From Streptomyces sp. L2 (lineage in GTDB: Bacteria; Actinomycetota; Actinomycetes; Streptomycetales; Streptomycetaceae), in assembly GCF_004124325.1 (NCBI RefSeq), contig NZ_QBDT01000001.1, positions 5,828,001 to 5,892,000 of the forward strand: DNA of 64,000 bases. Reading direction: 5' to 3'. Positions within the stretch are counted from its first letter, which is position 1, and each line of letters begins with the position of its first letter. The position numbers were made by a program, and so were the translations under genes. Below are positions 43,231-53,662 of this stretch, one piece after another. The notes under the pieces were generated by a model that saw only the letters and a list, made by a program, of their open reading frames with translations, did not search any database and was not told the origin of the DNA.

Positions 43231-44574
43231 ATGGTGGAGACCGCAGGCGGGGGGCCGGGCGACGGCACCGCCGAGGTGCTTGACCGTCCGCTGCCCGACG
43301 GCGTGCGCCGCCGGGTCGTACAGATCGTCTCGGACGGCTTCGGCGGACTGACCGTGGCGGAACTGCCCGCCCAGTTGCGGCAGTACGCCCGGTTCGCCCC
43401 CAATCGGCGGACCAAGTTCGCGGGCAACGCGATGGCGGCCGCGCTGGAGACCGACGCGGTCTTCCGGCAGCGGATCGGGGAGAAGTTCAGAGAGGCGCAG
43501 CCGGAACTGTCCGGCGCCCTCGACTCCGGCTCGCCGCCCCCGGCCGCGGATCCGCTCGACGTGGCGGCCGCGGCCTATGTGCTGCGCCCCGCGGGCTGGG
43601 TGAAGCTGGTCACCGCGGCCGGCGAGGAGGCCCAGCGCGCCGACGCCGAGCGCGTCGGCGAGGAGAGCCGCGCCGAGCTGGAGCGGCTGCGTGAGGAGCT
43701 CGCGCAGGCCCGCGGCCAGACCCGCACCGAGACCGAACGGCTGCGCGCGGAGCTGGAGTCGGCGAAACGCGAGGCCGAGGCGCTGCACCGAAAGCTGCGG
43801 GCGGCGCTCAGCGACGTCAAGCGCGGCGAGGCCGCCCTGCGCAAGGCGCGGGGCGAGATCGACGCCGTACGGGCCGAGGCGCAGGCGCAGGTGTCCGCCG
43901 CGGAGAGCGAGACCCGGCGGCTCAAGGCCCGCCTGGGCGAGGCCGAGGCCGGCCTGGAGGCCACCCGGCGGGCCGCCAGGGAGGGCCGCAGCGTCGAGGA
44001 CATGCGGGTACGGCTGCTGCTCGACACCCTGCTCGACGCCACCCAGGGGCTGCGCCGGGAACTCGCCCTGCCACCGGTGTCCGTGCGGCCCGCCGAGACC
44101 GTGGACGCGGTCGAACCGGGACGGATGACCCCGAAGGACATCGCGGCACGCGCCCTGTCCGAGAACGACCCGGCCATCCTCGACCAGCTGCTCGCGCTGC
44201 CGCAGGCCCATCTCGTCGTCGACGGCTACAACGTCACCAAGACCGGCTATCCGCAGATGCCGCTGGAGAAGCAGCGGCTGCGGCTGCTCGGCCAGCTCTC
44301 CCAGCTCGCCGCGCAGACCGGCGCGGAGGTCACCTGCGTCTTCGACGGCGCCGAGCTGGCCGCGCCGGTGCTGCTCGCGCCGCCGCGCGGGGTGCGGGTG
44401 CTGTTCTCCAAGCCGGGGGTCACCGCGGACGAGCTGATCCGCCAGCTGGTGCGCGCCGAACCGCCGGGCCGTCCGGTCATCGTCGCCTCCACCGACCGCG
44501 AGGTGGCCGACGGCGTGGCACGGGCCGGCGCCCGACCGGTCGCCTCTGCGGTACTTCTGAAGCGGTTGTCCTGA
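43231..44574 (+). CDS. NYN-domain (YacP-like) putative RNA-binding/nuclease protein with coiled coil
   Basis: The C-terminal ~170 residues are a NYN/PIN-like domain. HLVVDGYNVTKTGYP carries the first catalytic Asp and Asn, ITCVFDGAEL-type sequence (VTCVFDGAEL here) the next Asp, and VIVASTDREVADGV the last Asp. Residues ~140-270 are a long charged coiled coil (ESRAELERLREELAQARGQ). The N-terminal 130 residues are a separate domain. YacP-family proteins are linked to tRNA/mRNA cleavage; the exact target is unknown. GGGG is the only weak ribosome site before the ATG. Confidence 0.88.
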   Translation: MVETAGGGPGDGTAEVLDRPLPDGVRRRVVQIVSDGFGGLTVAELPAQLRQYARFAPNRRTKFAGNAMAAALETDAVFRQRIGEKFREAQPELSGALDSGSPPPAADPLDVAAAAYVLRPAGWVKLVTAAGEEAQRADAERVGEESRAELERLREELAQARGQTRTETERLRAELESAKREAEALHRKLRAALSDVKRGEAALRKARGEIDAVRAEAQAQVSAAESETRRLKARLGEAEAGLEATRRAAREGRSVEDMRVRLLLDTLLDATQGLRRELALPPVSVRPAETVDAVEPGRMTPKDIAARALSENDPAILDQLLALPQAHLVVDGYNVTKTGYPQMPLEKQRLRLLGQLSQLAAQTGAEVTCVFDGAELAAPVLLAPPRGVRVLFSKPGVTADELIRQLVRAEPPGRPVIVASTDREVADGVARAGARPVASAVLLKRLS

Positions 44575-44582
44575 ACGTTCAA

Positions 44583-44601
44583 CGGGCATACTCAATGCCC
44601 G
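44583..44601 (+). terminator. weak hairpin after NYN gene
   Basis: CGGGCAT/ATGCCCG is a 7-bp stem with loop ACTCA, eight bases after the stop. It is followed by unusually AT-rich sequence to about 44720. Confidence 0.45.
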
Positions 44602-44703
44602 AATTGGCCGTATCGTCACGCAACGTAGTGTCAACCCGGCATCACTGCACGTACGTTGAGTGCAAAGAATGCATTGAGTGACCGTCTTTTTTGGCGTGAG
44701 GAT

Positions 44704-44733
44704 TTGAACTGATCACAAGTAGGTCACTAGGGT
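44704..44733 (+). promoter_or_regulatory. probable vegetative promoter of NlpC/P60 gene
   Basis: TTGAAC (44704-44709) and TAGGGT (44728-44733) are separated by 18 bases, matching the main sigma-factor pattern. The predicted start near 44740 leaves a leader of about 47 bases containing GGAG ahead of the GTG at 44787. Confidence 0.65.
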
Positions 44734-44786
44734 CTGGGCTCGAACCTCCGAACGGGTGAACACTCACAAGAAGGAGTTCGTCCTCC

Positions 44787-45821
44787 GTGGCGTCCCACCG
44801 TCGACCCAAGCAGCCGAGTCGCACGCGCGTGACCGTGCTGACCACAGCGGCAGCAGCCGCCGTCGCACTGAGTGCGAACGCCGCGAACGCCGCGCCGAGC
44901 GAGAAGCCCAGCAAGAGCGAGGTCAAGGCCAAGGTCGACAAGCTCTACGAGCAGGCCGAGCAGGCCACCGAGAAGTACAACGGCGCCAAGGAGAAGCAGG
45001 AGAAGCTCCAGAAGGAGATCTCCACCATCCAGGACAACGTCGCCCGCGGCCAGCAGGACCTCAACAAGCTGCGCGACGGCCTGGGTTCACTGGCTACCGC
45101 CCAGTACCGGTCCGGCGGCATCGACCCCTCCGTCCAGCTCTTCCTGTCGTCCCACCCGGACGACTTCCTCGACAAGGCCTCCACGCTCGACCAGTTGAGC
45201 AGCCAGCAGGTCGAGTCGCTGAAGAAAATCCAGGACAAACAGCGCGAACTCGCCCAGGAGCGCTCCGAGGCCAGCGACAAGCTGAAGGACCTTGCCTCCA
45301 CCCGCACGGAGCTGGGCAAGAAGAAGAAGGAAGTCCAGGGCAAGCTCGCCGCCGCGCAGAAGCTGCTCAACACCCTCACCGCCAAGGAGAAGGCGCAGCT
45401 CGCGGAGCAGCAGGCGCGGGCCAACCGCTCCTCCTCCGAGCGCGTGCACCTCGGCGACGCGCCGCCGGCCTCCGGCATGGCCGGGGCGGCCTTCTCCGCC
45501 GCCCAGAGCAAGATCGGCTCGCCCTACGTCTACGGCGCCTCCGGTCCCTCCTCCTTCGACTGCTCGGGCCTCACCTCCTGGGCCTACGCCCAGGCCGGCG
45601 TCTCCATACCCCGCACCTCCCAGGCCCAGGCCAACGCGGGCACGAGGATCTACAGCGTCAGCCAGCTCAAGGTCGGCGACCTCGTGCTCTTCTACGGCGA
45701 CCTGCACCACATCGGCCTCTACGCCGGCAACGGCCAGGTGCTGCACGCCCCGCACACCGGCGCCAGCGTGCGCTACGAGTCGATCAGCAACATGCCGTTC
45801 CAGTTCGGCGTCCGCATCTGA
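44787..45821 (+). CDS. secreted NlpC/P60 (C40) peptidoglycan hydrolase
   Basis: This 344-residue secreted protein has a signal peptide (about 1-36, cut after ANAANA). Residues 40-215 form a long coiled coil (KVDKLYEQAEQATEKY onward) as in RipA-like proteins. The C-terminal NlpC/P60 domain has Cys in SSFDCSGLTSW (C259) and His in DLHHIGLYAGNG (H308). It cleaves peptidoglycan stem peptides by family knowledge. The GTG start at 44787 has AAGGAG upstream. It is followed by a paralogue, and a terminator lies between them. Confidence 0.95.
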   Translation: MASHRRPKQPSRTRVTVLTTAAAAAVALSANAANAAPSEKPSKSEVKAKVDKLYEQAEQATEKYNGAKEKQEKLQKEISTIQDNVARGQQDLNKLRDGLGSLATAQYRSGGIDPSVQLFLSSHPDDFLDKASTLDQLSSQQVESLKKIQDKQRELAQERSEASDKLKDLASTRTELGKKKKEVQGKLAAAQKLLNTLTAKEKAQLAEQQARANRSSSERVHLGDAPPASGMAGAAFSAAQSKIGSPYVYGASGPSSFDCSGLTSWAYAQAGVSIPRTSQAQANAGTRIYSVSQLKVGDLVLFYGDLHHIGLYAGNGQVLHAPHTGASVRYESISNMPFQFGVRI

Positions 45822-45920
45822 CCTCCCTCCCGTCGCCGTCGCCGGTACGGCCGTCGAACGCCGCGAAACCCTGACCAGGGGCGCCCGAACGGGCGAATCC
45901 CCCGGACCGGAACTGACCCC

Positions 45921-45956
45921 ACGCCCCGCCCATGACCTGCGTCAGCGGCGGGGCGT
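45921..45956 (+). terminator. terminator between the two NlpC/P60 genes
   Basis: ACGCCCCGCC pairs with GGCGGGGCGT, and an inner stem TGAC/GTCA has loop CTGC. A T-containing tract (GTTGTTT) follows within ten bases. Confidence 0.75.
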
Positions 45957-46103
45957 CGCGTTGTTTCCCCCCGTTTGCCCCCTTGGCGTCTTTGGCCGGG
46001 GCCCCTCCGCACGGTTACTGTCTGCCGCGTTTCCCCGGCGCCGCGGCCTCCCCCGCCCCGGCGCCCGGGGAAGCGGTACCTGTCGTCAGCGGGAAGGACG
46101 CCC

Positions 46104-47117
46104 GTGGGGTCTCATCGCCGCCTTGCACCGTCCGGGTTCGACCGGGGCGCCGCCGCGGCCCTGTGCGTGATGTCGGCAGCGGCCGCCGCCCTCGGCGCCG
46201 CACCCGCCGACGCGGCGCCGCACGGCGGCACCAAGGCCGAGGTGGACCGCCTCTACCAACAGGCCGAGAAGGCCACCGAGGCCTACGACAAGGCCGGGGA
46301 GCGCGCCCACACCCTGCGCCGGCAGATCAACGACGCCCAGGACCGCATCGCCCGGCAGCAGCAGCGCGTCAACACCATGCGCGAACAGCTCGGTTCGGTG
46401 GCCGGCGCCCAGTACCGCTCCGGCGGCATCGACCCCACCGTCGCCCTGCTCTTCGCCGACGACCCCGCCGACTACCTCGACAAGGCCTCCACCCTCGACC
46501 GCATCGGCGCCCAGCAGGCCGGACAGCTCAAGGAGTTGCGGTCCGCGCTGCGCGACCTCTCCCAGGAACGCGCCGAGGCGGCCGGGAAGCTCGCCGAGCT
46601 GGAGAAGAGCCGCAAGGACGTCTCCACGCACAAGCGGGCCGTCGAGAAGAAGCTCGCCAAGGCCCGGCAGCTCATCAACTCGATGCCCGCCGCCGAGCGC
46701 GCCGCCTACGAGCGCGCCTCCCGCGGCGGCACCCGCGACCTGCCCGACCTGACCGGGGTCGTCGCCCCCGACGCCCGCGCCGCGGCCGCCGTCGCCGCCG
46801 CGCGCTCCGCCCTCGGCCGCCCCTACGTCTGGGGCGCCAACGGCCCCTCCGGTTTCGACTGTTCCGGCCTGATGCAGTGGTCGTACGCGCACTCCGGGAT
46901 CCACCTGCCGCGCACCTCCCAGGAGCAGCGGCACGCCGGCCGCCGCGTCCCGCTCTCCCAGGCCCAGCCCGGCGACCTCGTCGTCTACCGCTCCGACGCC
47001 AGCCACGTCGGCATGTACGTCGGCCACGGGCAGGTCATCCACGCCCCCTACCCGGGCGCCGCCGTACGCTACGACCCGGTCGGCATGATGCCGATCTCCT
47101 CGGTCACCCGGCCCTGA
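46104..47117 (+). CDS. secreted NlpC/P60 (C40) peptidoglycan hydrolase, paralogue
   Basis: This is a 337-residue paralogue of the gene before it with the same order: signal peptide (to about residue 38), coiled coil (KAEVDRLYQQAEKATEAYDK), and NlpC/P60 domain. The catalytic Cys is in SGFDCSGLMQW (C253) and the His in DASHVGMYVGHG (H301). The shared segment AQYRSGGIDP marks common origin by tandem duplication. The GTG at 46104 has GGAAGG at a normal distance; the upstream in-frame extension is proline-rich and lacks a signal. The downstream gene begins 28 bp later. Confidence 0.94.
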   Translation: MGSHRRLAPSGFDRGAAAALCVMSAAAAALGAAPADAAPHGGTKAEVDRLYQQAEKATEAYDKAGERAHTLRRQINDAQDRIARQQQRVNTMREQLGSVAGAQYRSGGIDPTVALLFADDPADYLDKASTLDRIGAQQAGQLKELRSALRDLSQERAEAAGKLAELEKSRKDVSTHKRAVEKKLAKARQLINSMPAAERAAYERASRGGTRDLPDLTGVVAPDARAAAAVAAARSALGRPYVWGANGPSGFDCSGLMQWSYAHSGIHLPRTSQEQRHAGRRVPLSQAQPGDLVVYRSDASHVGMYVGHGQVIHAPYPGAAVRYDPVGMMPISSVTRP

Positions 47118-47133
47118 CCCGCGCCCGGCCCCG

Positions 47134-47139
47134 TACGAT
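47134..47139 (+). promoter_or_regulatory. putative -10 box of leaderless gluzincin-like gene
   Basis: TACGAT with six bases (CGGAAA) to the ATG at 47146, and no Shine-Dalgarno sequence. Confidence 0.5.
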
Positions 47140-47145
47140 CGGAAA

Positions 47146-48330
47146 ATGGCTGGTCGACGGCGGACGCGGGGAGCGATAGCGCTCTGCCTGCTGCTCACGC
47201 CCCTCGCCGGGTGCGGCGGCCCGACGACGGCCGACACCGCCCGCACCGGCGTGCAGCACGTCCTGGACCAGCGCTCCACGGCCCTGCTGCACCACGACGA
47301 GACCGCGTACGGCGCGACGGGCAGCCGCGCCGAGTACGCCCGCCTGCGCGCCCTGCCGCTGGCCGCCTGGGCCTACCGGGTCACCGGCGTCCGCACCACC
47401 GGCTCCGGCGCCATCGCCGACGCCGAGCTGAGCTACCGGGTCGCCGGCTACGACAAGGCCCCCGTCAGCGTCCACCGCACCCTCACCCTCGGCCGCACGC
47501 CCCACGGGCGGTGGTACGTCACCGCGGACCGGCCCGCCGAGAAGGCCGGCAAACAGCTGTGGGACGAGGGCACGGTGACCGCCGTCCGGGGCGCGCACAG
47601 CCTGGTCCTCGGCACCGGGCAGTCCGCCGGCACGCTGCGCGGCTACGCCCGGCTCGCCGACCACGCCGTCCCGGCCGTCTCCGGCGCCTGGGGCGCGGAC
47701 TGGGCCCGGCGGGTCGTCGTCCTCGTCCCCCGCACGCTGCAGGGCATGGCCGGACTGCTCGGCTCGCCCGCCTCCGACTACCGGGGCATCGCCGCCGTCA
47801 CCACGGGGGAGGTGGGGGGCTCGGGCAAGGCCCCGGCGGACCGGGTCGTCGTCAACCCCGAGGCGTACGCCGTCCTCGGTGACCTCGGCAAACAGGTCGT
47901 GCTCACCCACGAGACGACCCACGTCGCCACTCGCGCCCACACCACCCCGGCGACCCCGCTGTGGCTCTCCGAGGGCTACGCCGATTGGATCGGCTACCTC
48001 GACACCGGCCGCACGGCCGCCGAGGCGGCCCCGGAACTCGCCCGTGCCGTCCGGGCCGGCCACGCGCCGGCCGCCCTGCCCGCCGACGGGGACTTCGCCT
48101 TCACCGGCGACCCGGCGAAGCTCGCCCGGGCCTACGAGGGCGGCTGGCTGGCCTGCCGCATGATCGCCGCCCACTGGGGCAGGGCCCGGCTAGACGCGTT
48201 CTACCGTGCCGTAGGAGACCACGGAGAACGCGCCGGCGCGCTGCCCCAGGCCCTGAAGCAGGTCCTCGGCACGACCCCGGCCGCCTTCACGGCCCGCTGG
48301 CGCCAGTACGTGCGGGACCAACTGGGCTGA
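47146..48330 (+). CDS. lipoprotein with gluzincin-like metallopeptidase motif
   Basis: This is a 394-residue putative surface lipoprotein. The lipobox LAGC places the lipid on Cys 23. Residues ~30-135 look like an NTF2-like or accessory domain. The motif HETTH at 255-259, followed by LSEGYADW with Glu 276, matches the zinc site of M1-like gluzincins, although the spacing (16 residues) is slightly shorter than usual. The C-terminal helices (EGGWLACRMIAAHWG) fit the same fold. I do not know a named family, and peptidase activity is inferred from motif only. The TACGAT box upstream suggests a leaderless message. Confidence 0.82.
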   Translation: MAGRRRTRGAIALCLLLTPLAGCGGPTTADTARTGVQHVLDQRSTALLHHDETAYGATGSRAEYARLRALPLAAWAYRVTGVRTTGSGAIADAELSYRVAGYDKAPVSVHRTLTLGRTPHGRWYVTADRPAEKAGKQLWDEGTVTAVRGAHSLVLGTGQSAGTLRGYARLADHAVPAVSGAWGADWARRVVVLVPRTLQGMAGLLGSPASDYRGIAAVTTGEVGGSGKAPADRVVVNPEAYAVLGDLGKQVVLTHETTHVATRAHTTPATPLWLSEGYADWIGYLDTGRTAAEAAPELARAVRAGHAPAALPADGDFAFTGDPAKLARAYEGGWLACRMIAAHWGRARLDAFYRAVGDHGERAGALPQALKQVLGTTPAAFTARWRQYVRDQLG

Positions 48331-48605
48331 CCCGCGCTCAGCGGGCGGCCGAGGCCGGTGATCGCCTCCCGCAGCCAGGCCCGCTCGGCCTCGCCGGTGG
48401 CCCTCGCCACCCGCAGCATGCCCTCCCGGAACAGGTCCCCGGCCTCCTCCGCGCGCACGGGCTCGCCGGCCCGGTAGAAGAAGCTCGCCGGGGCTTCGAG
48501 GAACGCCGGCCCCCGGCGCAGCACCTCCGCCTGCTCGGCAGGGTCGGGCAGGTGCCGCAGGAAGGCGAGGACGGTGTTACAGCGGACCGGGTCGGTGATC
48601 TCCAC
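48201..48605 (-). CDS. hypothetical protein whose 3' end runs antisense into the neighbouring gene
   Basis: The GTG at 48605 opens a 134-codon frame (MEITDPVRCNTVLAFLRHLP). Codons down to about 48340 nearly all end in G or C and read as a plausible helical protein. The last ~43 codons are antisense to the end of the gluzincin-like gene and look less protein-like. It may be intact with a true convergent overlap of 130 bp, or have lost its proper stop by a frameshift near 48340. No ribosome site was seen. I do not recognise a family. Confidence 0.5.
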   Translation of the reverse strand: MEITDPVRCNTVLAFLRHLPDPAEQAEVLRRGPAFLEAPASFFYRAGEPVRAEEAGDLFREGMLRVARATGEAERAWLREAITGLGRPLSAGQPSWSRTYWRQRAVKAAGVVPRTCFRAWGSAPARSPWSPTAR

Positions 48606-48770
48606 CTGCGCCGTCGCTGACCGATGGCACGTGTCCGCTCGGCGCCTTGATGCGCTCCCGTGGGGCTCGGGTGGGTGTGGGGAGGGCGTGGGCCGCGCAG
48701 CCCGGGGTGTTTTGCCTCGCCTTGTAGCCGGCCGGGTCGGGTGGGCGGGTGGGCAGAAGGAAGCGGCCGG

Positions 48771-48776
48771 TAGAGT
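48771..48776 (+). promoter_or_regulatory. putative -10 box of leaderless pimB
   Basis: TAGAGT with eight bases (CCGCGGCG) to the ATG at 48785, and no Shine-Dalgarno sequence. Nothing else was recognised in 48606-48770. Confidence 0.4.
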
Positions 48777-48784
48777 CCGCGGCG

Positions 48785-49927
48785 ATGGACAAGACCCTCA
48801 TCGTGACCAACGACTTCCCGCCCCGCCCCGGCGGCATCCAGGCGTTCCTGCACAACATGGCCCTCCGCCTGGACCCCGAGCGGCTGGTCGTCTACGCCTC
48901 CACCTGGAAGCGGAGCCGGGACGGCATCGAGGCCACCGCCGCCTTCGACGCCGAGCAGCCCTTCACCGTCGTACGCGACCGCACGACCATGCTGCTGCCC
49001 ACCCCCGGCGCCACCCGGAAGGCCGTCGGCCTGCTGCGGGAGCACGGCTGCACCTCGGTGTGGTTCGGGGCCGCCGCCCCCCTCGGCCTGATGGCTCCCG
49101 CCCTGCGGCGCGCCGGTGCCGAGCGGCTCGTCGCCACGACCCACGGCCACGAGGCCGGCTGGGCCCAACTCCCCGCCGCCCGCCAGCTGCTGCGCCGCAT
49201 CGGGGAGTCCACGGACACGATCACCTACCTCGGCGAGTACACCCGCTCCCGCATCGCGACCGCCCTGACCCCGTCCGCCGCCGCCCGCATGGTCCAGCTC
49301 CCGCCCGGCGTCGACGAGAAGACCTTCCACCCCGGTTCCGGCGGAGCCGAGGTCCGCGCCCGGCTCGGCCTCACCGACCGCCCGGTCGTCGTCTGCGTCT
49401 CCCGCCTGGTGCCCCGCAAGGGCCAGGACACCCTCATCCGGGCGATGCCCCGCATCCTCGCCGCCGAGCCCGACGCCGTCCTCCTCATCGTGGGCGGCGG
49501 CCCCTACGAGGGCGACCTCAGACGGCTGGCCGCCGACACCGGCGTGGCCGGCTCCGTCCGCTTCACCGGCGCCGTCCCCTGGTCCGAGCTGCCCGCCCAC
49601 TACGGCGCCGGCGACGTCTTCGCCATGCCCTGCCGCACTCGCCGGGGCGGCCTGGACGTCGAGGGCCTCGGCATCGTCTACCTGGAAGCCTCGGCCACCG
49701 GCCTCCCGGTCGTCGCCGGCGACTCCGGCGGCGCCCCCGACGCCGTCCTCGACGGAGAAACAGGCTGGGTGGTCCGGGGCGGCGAGCCCCAGGAGGCCGC
49801 CGAAAGGATCACCACCCTCCTCGCCGACCCCCAACTCCGCCACCGCATGGGGGAGCGAGGCCGACAGTGGGTAGAGGAACGCTGGCGCTGGGACCTCCTC
49901 GCCGAGAACCTGAAATCACTGCTGTAG
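48785..49927 (+). CDS. pimB: GT4 glycosyltransferase, PimB-like phosphatidylinositol mannosyltransferase
   Basis: This is a 380-residue GT-B glycosyltransferase. The N-terminal MDKTLIVTNDFPPRPGGIQ holds the nucleotide/acceptor Gly-Gly loop. The C-terminal CVSRLVPRKGQDTLIRA, the ExxGxxxLE-type EGLGIVYLEASATGLPVV and GDSGGAPDAV bind GDP-mannose. Gene order (acyl-CoA synthetase, SRPBCC, ArsA-like, acyltransferase beyond) resembles the M. tuberculosis pimB region, so transfer of the second mannose to phosphatidylinositol is likely, but this is inference from family and synteny. The frame extends 12 codons upstream, but the ATG at 48785 matches the family start. Confidence 0.88.
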   Translation: MDKTLIVTNDFPPRPGGIQAFLHNMALRLDPERLVVYASTWKRSRDGIEATAAFDAEQPFTVVRDRTTMLLPTPGATRKAVGLLREHGCTSVWFGAAAPLGLMAPALRRAGAERLVATTHGHEAGWAQLPAARQLLRRIGESTDTITYLGEYTRSRIATALTPSAAARMVQLPPGVDEKTFHPGSGGAEVRARLGLTDRPVVVCVSRLVPRKGQDTLIRAMPRILAAEPDAVLLIVGGGPYEGDLRRLAADTGVAGSVRFTGAVPWSELPAHYGAGDVFAMPCRTRRGGLDVEGLGIVYLEASATGLPVVAGDSGGAPDAVLDGETGWVVRGGEPQEAAERITTLLADPQLRHRMGERGRQWVEERWRWDLLAENLKSLL

Positions 49928-49930
49928 TGC

Positions 49931-49988
49931 AGCGCCCCTCAAGGGGCGCGGGGCTGTATCGATATGCGGCTCCGCCGCGTGGGCGCGA
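49931..49988 (+). repeat. dispersed intergenic repeat, type B, single copy
   Basis: A hairpin GCGCCCC-TCAA-GGGGCGC leads into GGGGCTGTATCGATATGCGG and CTCCGCCGCGTGGGCGCG. It starts four bases after the pimB stop. It is probably the first structure in the pimB 3' end. Confidence 0.85.
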
Positions 49989-50070
49989 ACACCACACCCG
50001 ACCCGCACCCGCCAACGCACCCAGAACCCCCATCCCATAAGGCGCCCACCCCCTTCCCGGAACCGAATAA

Positions 50071-51726
<1,656 letters not shown>

Positions 51727-51760
51727 GCCGTCGTACGGCCGCGGCCGGGCAACGGGCGCA

Positions 51761-53557
51761 CTACTTCTGGTAGATCGCCTCGATCTCGTCCGCGTAGTCC
51801 TTCGCCACCACGTTCCGCTTCAGCTTCAGCGACGGGGTGAGGTGGCCCGACTCCTCCGTGAACTGGGAGGACAGAATGCGGAACTTCCGCACCGATTCCG
51901 CCTTCGACACCGCGGCGTTGCCGTCGTTGACCGCCGCCTGGATCGCCGCGTGCAGATCCGGGTCCTCGCGCAGCGACGCTGCGGTGGAACCCGCCGGCTT
52001 GCCGTGTTCGGCGGCCCACCGGCCGAGGAACTCGTCGTCGATGGTGACCAGCGCGCCCACGAACGGCCGCCCGTCGCCCACCACCATGCACTCCGCGACC
52101 AGCGCGTGCGCGCGGATGCGGTCCTCTATCACCGCCGGCGCCACGTTCTTGCCGCCCGCGGTGACGATGATCTCCTTCTTGCGGCCGGTGATCCTGAGGT
52201 AGCCGTCCTCGTCCAGCGTGCCGATGTCACCGGTGTGGAACCAGCCGTCGGCCAGCGCCTCCGCCGTCGCGCCCGGGTTGTTCCAGTACTCCTTGAACAG
52301 GTGCTCGCCGTGCAGCAGCACCTCGCCGTCGTCCGCTATCCGCACCACGGAGCCGGGCAGCGGCTGGCCGACCGTGCCGATCTTCTGCCGGTCCCAGGGG
52401 TTGAACGCGGTCGCCGCGCAGGACTCGGTCAGGCCGTAGCCCTCCAGCACCGTGAAGCCGATGCCGCGGAAGAAGTGGCCGAGCCGCTCGCCCAGCGGGG
52501 CGCCGCCGGAGATGGCGTACTCGCCCCGGCCGCCCAGCACCGCGCGCAGCTTGCTGTAGACCAGCTTGTCGAACACCTTGTGCTTGATCTTCAGGCCCAG
52601 CGGCGGGCCCGAGGGGGTGTCCAGGGCCTTGCTGTAGGCGATCGCGGTGTCCGCCGCCTTGTCGAAGACCGCGCCCTTGCCGTCCGCCTGCGCTTTGGCG
52701 CGCGCCGAGTTGTACACCTTCTCGAAGACGCGCGGCACGCCCAGGATCAGCGTCGGCCGGAACGCGGCCAGCTCGTCGGTGAGGTTCTTGATGTCCGGGA
52801 CACAGCCCAGCTTGATCGGCGCCATCATCGGCGCGACCTGCACCAGCCGCCCGAAGACGTGCGCCAGCGGCAGGAACAGCAGGACCGAGCACTCGCCGGT
52901 GCGGAACAGCGGGCGCAGCCGCTCCACGACGTTCCCGCACTCGGCGAAGAAGCTGCGGTGGGTGAGCACGCATCCCTTGGGGCGGCCCGTCGTCCCGCTC
53001 GTGTACACGATCGTCGCCGGATCGTCGGCACGGGCGAGCGAACTGCGCTCCTCCACGGTCGCGTCCGCGACGCCCTGCCCCAGCCGGCCCAGCTCCTCGA
53101 CGCCGCCGCCGTCGATCTGCCAGACGTGCTTGAGCGCGGGCAGCGTCTCGCGGACCGACTCCACGGCGGCCGCGTGCGCGTCCGTCTCCACGACGCAGGC
53201 GGTCGCGCCCGAGTCGGCCAGGATCCACTGCACCTGCTCCGGCGAGCTGGTCTCGTACACCGGCACGGTGATCGCGCCCGCGCTCCAGATCGCGAAGTCC
53301 AGCAGCGTCCACTCGTAGCGCGTGCGCGACATCAGGGCGACCCGGTCGCCCGGCTGCACGCCGGCCGCGATCAGGCCCCTGGCGGCGGTGTGCACCTCGG
53401 CGAGGAACTGCCGGGCCGTGACGTCCTGCCAGGTCCCGCCCACCTTGCGGGCGATGACGGCCACGTCGGGATGCTGCGCGGCGTTTCTGCGGACGATGTC
53501 GGTCAGATTGCCGTCCGCAGGGACCTCGTACAAAGCCGGAAGGCTGAACTCGCGCAA
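51761..53557 (-). CDS. long-chain acyl-CoA synthetase (AMP-forming)
   Basis: This is a 598-residue ANL-superfamily enzyme activating fatty acids as CoA esters, FadD15-like by length and context. Motifs are IVYTSGTTGRPKGCVLTH (P-loop), LEGYGLTESCAA, GWFHTGDIGTLDEDGYL and TGRKKEIIVTAGGKNVAP (hinge and Lys region). The start is TTG at 53557, with GAGGAG nine bases upstream. The divergent 291-bp region carries a TTCACATGT direct repeat that may be an operator. The chain length used is unknown. Confidence 0.95.
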   Translation of the reverse strand: MREFSLPALYEVPADGNLTDIVRRNAAQHPDVAVIARKVGGTWQDVTARQFLAEVHTAARGLIAAGVQPGDRVALMSRTRYEWTLLDFAIWSAGAITVPVYETSSPEQVQWILADSGATACVVETDAHAAAVESVRETLPALKHVWQIDGGGVEELGRLGQGVADATVEERSSLARADDPATIVYTSGTTGRPKGCVLTHRSFFAECGNVVERLRPLFRTGECSVLLFLPLAHVFGRLVQVAPMMAPIKLGCVPDIKNLTDELAAFRPTLILGVPRVFEKVYNSARAKAQADGKGAVFDKAADTAIAYSKALDTPSGPPLGLKIKHKVFDKLVYSKLRAVLGGRGEYAISGGAPLGERLGHFFRGIGFTVLEGYGLTESCAATAFNPWDRQKIGTVGQPLPGSVVRIADDGEVLLHGEHLFKEYWNNPGATAEALADGWFHTGDIGTLDEDGYLRITGRKKEIIVTAGGKNVAPAVIEDRIRAHALVAECMVVGDGRPFVGALVTIDDEFLGRWAAEHGKPAGSTAASLREDPDLHAAIQAAVNDGNAAVSKAESVRKFRILSSQFTEESGHLTPSLKLKRNVVAKDYADEIEAIYQK

Positions 53558-53641
53558 GACTGCTGCTCCTCATCGGGCGCCGGCGCCACGACATTGTGCG
53601 ATGCGACGGTGCGGTCCATGGCTCGGGGAGGTGCTCCCGGA

Positions 53642-53662
53642 TTCACATGTCCCTTCACATGT
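53642..53662. promoter_or_regulatory. direct repeat upstream of acyl-CoA synthetase gene
   Basis: TTCACATGT occurs at 53642-53650 and 53654-53662, so the palindromic ACATGT cores are 12 bp apart. A second pair of direct repeats, GTTCCAT, lies at about 53737 and 53764. It could be the site of a fatty-acid-responsive regulator (inference). Confidence 0.35.

Noticed and set aside
44640..44786. c-di-AMP (ydaO) riboswitch ahead of the NlpC/P60 gene
   Set aside because: Such switches control some actinobacterial wall hydrolases, but the conserved core was not seen, and the predicted leader is only about 47 bases.
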